Source of the DNA: Cochliopodium minus
Lineage: Eukaryota; Discosea; Himatismenida; Cochliopodiidae
DNA length: 10,025 nucleotides
Direction of reading: 5' to 3'
Assembly: GCA_024220525.1 (NCBI GenBank)
Contig: JAMYWO010000096.1
Span: 136,091 to 146,115 of the forward strand
Notes under the pieces: model-generated
The model's input: the letters and a program-made list of their open reading frames with translations, nothing else
Told to the model about the DNA's origin: nothing
Database searches by the model: none
Made by a program: the position numbers and the translations under genes
Shown: in pieces, positions 7,521-10,025 of the stretch
How the letters are laid out: every line of letters starts with the position of its first letter
Position numbering within the stretch: position 1 is the stretch's first letter

Positions 7521-8350
7521 ATGATGAAAGCTTTAATTTTTGCTGTAATCTGCTTTGTTTTTGTAATTGCACAAAACTACAATCCTTGCTCCAACCAAGT
7601 TCAACAAAATTGGTGTGATTGCGCGTAATAAACTATAAATCAACATTTTAAAAAATAAAAATAATAAATGGACAAATAACGAAAGAATACAATGAAAATC
7701 AAAAATTTAAATTAATTATCCATAAATTATTATTCTTTTTACTTTTCCAATTTTACAAAATATAATTTATTTTTTTTTTTTCTCAATATTAGTGCTCCTG
7801 GATCTGATATCACCGTAACAAGTGTAACCTTGAACCCAAATCCAGTCGTCAAGGGATCCAACGTATCTGTTACTGCTACCTCTGTTGATTCTGCAAAATA
7901 TGCTATCGTAAATGGTACCATCAATCTCGTAGTTAAATATGGATTCATTACCTTGTTGTCCAAACAAGTAAAAAAAAAAATTATATTTTTATAATTATGG
8001 CTAATATTTCTCACAATAATTTTATTATTTTTAACAGTACAATCTCTGCACTGAATTGGCACTTGCTAATCAAAAAGATCCATCTATCCAACCATGCCCA
8101 GTTCAACCTTATGCTACCAGAACCGTCAGCTTCTCTCACTTGGTCCCTGATGTTTTCCCATCTGGAACCTACAAGGGATATGCTAATGTCACTGATCAAA
8201 ACGGAAACACCGTTCAATGCATCCAAGTAAATAATATATAAAATTTATATTCAAACAAAAAAATTAATTTATATAATATTTTAATATATATTTCAATTAT
8301 TTACTCATAAAATTTTTTTTTTTTTTTAGTATGATATGCACATTGCTTAA
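7521..8350 (+). CDS. Secreted ML-domain (NPC2-like) lipid-binding protein, four exons
   Basis: This is predicted to bind a lipid or sterol in its beta-sandwich, either in the endolysosome lumen or outside the cell. Exons are 7521-7624, 7793-7967, 8038-8226 and 8330-8350; introns are 168, 70 and 103 nt, all GT-AG. The product is 162 aa, the usual ML length. Residues 1-17 form a signal peptide (MMKALIFAVICFVFVIA). The core shows VTSVTLNPNPVVKGSNVSV, typical of the start of the ML fold. It ends with FPSGTYKGYANVTDQNG and VQCIQ, matching the family's GxYxxxxxxxDQxGxxxxC ending. Six cysteines in the mature part (C23, C32, C34, C97, C113, C154) could form three disulfides. N-glycosylation sites are N58, N75 and N143. 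The last exon holds only seven codons, including the stop. Codons favour C-ending synonyms (ACC, ATC, GTC), suggesting high expression. The ATG follows an A-rich leader; a second in-frame ATG follows directly. Dictyostelid members are often named phosphatidylglycerol/phosphatidylinositol transfer proteins, but the real ligand cannot be read from sequence. Confidence 0.9.
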
Positions 8351-8364
8351 ATTATTCAAGATTC

Positions 8365-8370
8365 AATAAA
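8365..8370 (+). terminator. Likely polyadenylation signal of the ML gene
   Basis: AATAAA lies 15 nt after the TAA stop, in GATTCAATAAAG. It is followed by an A run at 8380-8388. The position is good for a compact AT-rich genome. Confidence 0.5.
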
Positions 8371-8522
8371 GTTTTTAAATAAAAAAAAGTTTCTTTTGCT
8401 TTATATTTTGCTTTTTTTTTTAATTGAAATGTTGGAATTTTCCTTAATTAATCCAAAATCGGAGTTAAATTTGAAAAAAAGAAATTTGAAAACATAAATT
8501 TGTTCAATTTTTTTTAAAACTT

Positions 8523-8528
8523 TTTATT
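8523..8528 (-). terminator. Likely polyadenylation signal of Sec10
   Basis: On the minus strand AATAAA lies about 20 nt after the Sec10 stop codon at 8548. The ML and Sec10 genes converge here with only about 200 bp between their stops. Confidence 0.4.
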
Positions 8529-8547
8529 TCGTAAATTAAACCTTTTT

Positions 8548-9879
8548 TTAAATTATGCAATCAATAAGATCATCCCATTGAGGAATGTAGAATTGATGTG
8601 TTTTGAGATATTTCTTTATTTCCGCCTTTCCAAACTTTTTGAATTTTAAATCTTGAAGCAAAAGCATTACATTATTCTTTTCTACCATGTGAATGTTTAT
8701 TAGCTTTGTTAACTCTGAGAAAGTCATATCAACATCTTCATTTTGGAATTTATTAGCCAATGATTTGTAATGGTTAATATCTGCGAACAACTTTGATCCT
8801 CCTTTTTTGATTTTTGTATTTTTTGAGTGTTTTTATTTATTTTTAAGACAAAAGATTTGATTTTTTTTCTTTACCCAATCCTGCTGTCACATGAAGTTTT
8901 GAAAGATGTCTGAATAATTTTGCAGCAAAAATGGTTCCCAACTTCTCCAAGAAAACTTGCAAGTTAAATCCGTCCAAACAATTTGAAGCCTTTTTAAACT
9001 CTTCCAATATATAAGAGCTGGTAAGCTTACAAGCTTTAAAAAAAAAAAAAAGTTTGATTTTTTATTTTTTATTTTTTATTTTTTTAATTTTTTACCAGGT
9101 GTAATTCCAGGAGTAAAGTTGCTTGAATCGGTGAATTTGTAATCAGATTTCTTCTGGTTTTTCTTGAGGAGGTAGGAGATATTGTTCTCAATGAGATCAA
9201 TGGTCAACTTCAAACCATTCTCCACTTTGCTTTCAATGGACTGCAACAAAGAGTTCTTAGATTCTTCACACTTTGCACATACATTGATATTTGAAGTTTG
9301 TTTCAGAATGTTCATCTTGGATTTTTTAACAAATTTTTTTTTAATCATTTAATATTTATTTCAAATAATTTTTTTTTTACTTTCATTTTTTTTTTTACTT
9401 TCATTTTTTTTGTTAAAATTTTTTTTTACTTTTATCTTATTTTATTTTATTTTATTTTTTTCATTATTTTTTAAAATTTTTTTTACTTCTATTTTTTTTT
9501 TACTTTTTATTTTTTTATTTTTATTTTATATTGCTTATAATTATATATTTTTTTTATTTTTTTTATTTTTATTTTATTTTTTTTTATATTTATTTTTTTT
9601 TCATTTATGATTAATTTTTTTTTATTTTTATTTTTTTTATTTTTTTTATTTTTTATTTTTTTTAATTTACTTTTAATTTTATTTTGTTAGTTTAATTTTA
9701 TTTTAATTTTTTATTTTTATTTTATTTTTCTTTAGAATCTTACGACGACATTGTAGTGGTAAGTTTCAATGCTGATGACAACCAAATTAGTCTGAAGGGC
9801 AGTGCTCAAAAAGTCTATCTCACTCACTTTCAACCTCTCTTTTCTTTTGTTATGCATCACCGTCATTTTTTTCAAGTGT
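8548..9879 (-). CDS. sec10: Exocyst complex subunit Sec10 (EXOC5), C-terminal part, four exons; continues from 231-157
   Basis: Exons on the minus strand are 9879-9744, 9315-9096, 9033-8875 and 8801-8548, with introns of 428, 62 and 73 nt. The first exon needs one nucleotide to complete a phase-2 codon, exactly what the exon ending at 157 supplies. Blocks again follow Sec10 order: FLSTALQTNLVVISIE (family FLDVVQQANTIFHLFD); CEESKNSLLQSIESKVENG (KKKEIIEQMEMKLDTG); NCLDGFNLQVFLEKLG (NSMDGKNVDTVLMELG); KLFADINHYKSLANKF (MLAICDVAEYRKCAKDF); and a C-terminal helical end of about 50 residues in register with the family. With the left-end piece the chain is 547 aa, against about 700 for full-length members; the difference matches the missing N-terminus. 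The AUG-like codon at 9315 is internal (CCAAG|ATG). Three of the four acceptors end AAG preceded by A or C, and the fourth ends GAAG. Confidence 0.85.
9316..9743 (-). other. Sec10 intron, 428 nt, T-tract repeats on the plus strand
   Basis: The donor is GTC|GTAAGA and the acceptor AAAAAATCCAAG|ATG. The interior is a dense plus-strand T-rich sequence with repeated TTTTTTTTACTTTCATTTT words at about 9368-9408 and related copies further on. The plus-strand frame at 9410-9610 is just Phe/Leu/Ile/Tyr from poly-T and is not a gene. Confidence 0.7.
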
Positions 9880-9944
9880 CTTCATCAAAAAAAAAATAAA
9901 AAAATAAAAAATAAATTATAATTAAATCATAAAAATTAAAAATA

Positions 9945-10025
9945 AAAATAAATTAAATTAAAATAAATTAAAATAAATTAAAATAAATTAAAATAAATTA
10001 AAATAAATTAAAATAAATTAAAATA
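9945..10025. repeat. TTAAAATAAA decamer array, right end
   Basis: Tandem copies of the same decamer, in the same orientation as at 1-138, run to the last base, which ends with a partial unit TTAAAATA. Joined to base 1 the array continues with only a 2-nt slip, comparable with the imperfections inside the array. Confidence 0.9.

Noticed and set aside
7739-8230. Minus- and plus-strand frames overlapping the ML gene
   Set aside because: The four-exon plus-strand model explains the region fully, with signal peptide and ML motifs; the other frames are shadows.
9410-9610. Plus-strand Phe-rich open frame
   Set aside because: It is poly-T with scattered A/C inside a Sec10 intron; no coding signal.

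Overview
The window looks like nuclear DNA from a very AT-rich unicellular eukaryote. Exons have moderate base composition. They are embedded in introns and spacers built almost entirely of A/T simple sequence. TAA is the stop codon in every complete reading frame, and there are no bacterial-type signals. The style (short GT..AG introns, A-rich leaders before ATG, AATAAA signals, short ankyrin repeats, a latrophilin-like receptor) fits an amoeba such as a dictyostelid or a relative. I cannot name the species, and other AT-rich protists or anaerobic fungi are not excluded.

Four protein-coding genes can be reconstructed, and spliced frames close in all of them. (1) A Sec10/EXOC5 exocyst subunit, minus strand. 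Its middle exons lie at the left end (157-1905) and its C-terminal exons at the right end (8548-9879). (2) A RING/TRAF zinc finger, coiled coil and ankyrin repeat protein, minus strand, 5380 down to at least 2317, nine exons including a 9-nt microexon. (3) A two-exon 7TM receptor of the secretin/adhesion (latrophilin-like) class, minus strand, 6955-5676. (4) A secreted ML-domain lipid-binding protein, plus strand, 7521-8350, four exons. The receptor and ML genes diverge from a 565-bp spacer. The ML gene and the Sec10 3' end converge at about 8350-8548.

The main structural result is that the two Sec10 pieces belong to one gene. The last exon at the left edge ends at a good donor in phase 2. 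The first exon at the right edge starts in the matching phase and continues the Sec10 family order. Both window ends are the same TTAAAATAAA decamer array, which then becomes the inside of one intron of about 302 nt. The natural order is therefore 2218-10025 followed by 1-2216. The single N at 2217 sits at the centre of an AT palindrome and marks an unresolved junction. Both the Sec10 N-terminus and, probably, the last ankyrin exons are lost there. The window is thus a mis-ordered or rotated scaffold, or else a circular or tandem molecule.

Other points of interest are a high share of AAG splice acceptors, a GC-AG intron, exon ends that recur at the same codon of the ankyrin repeat, and an abrupt codon-usage change inside the receptor gene. 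I saw no RNA genes, CRISPR arrays or transposons.
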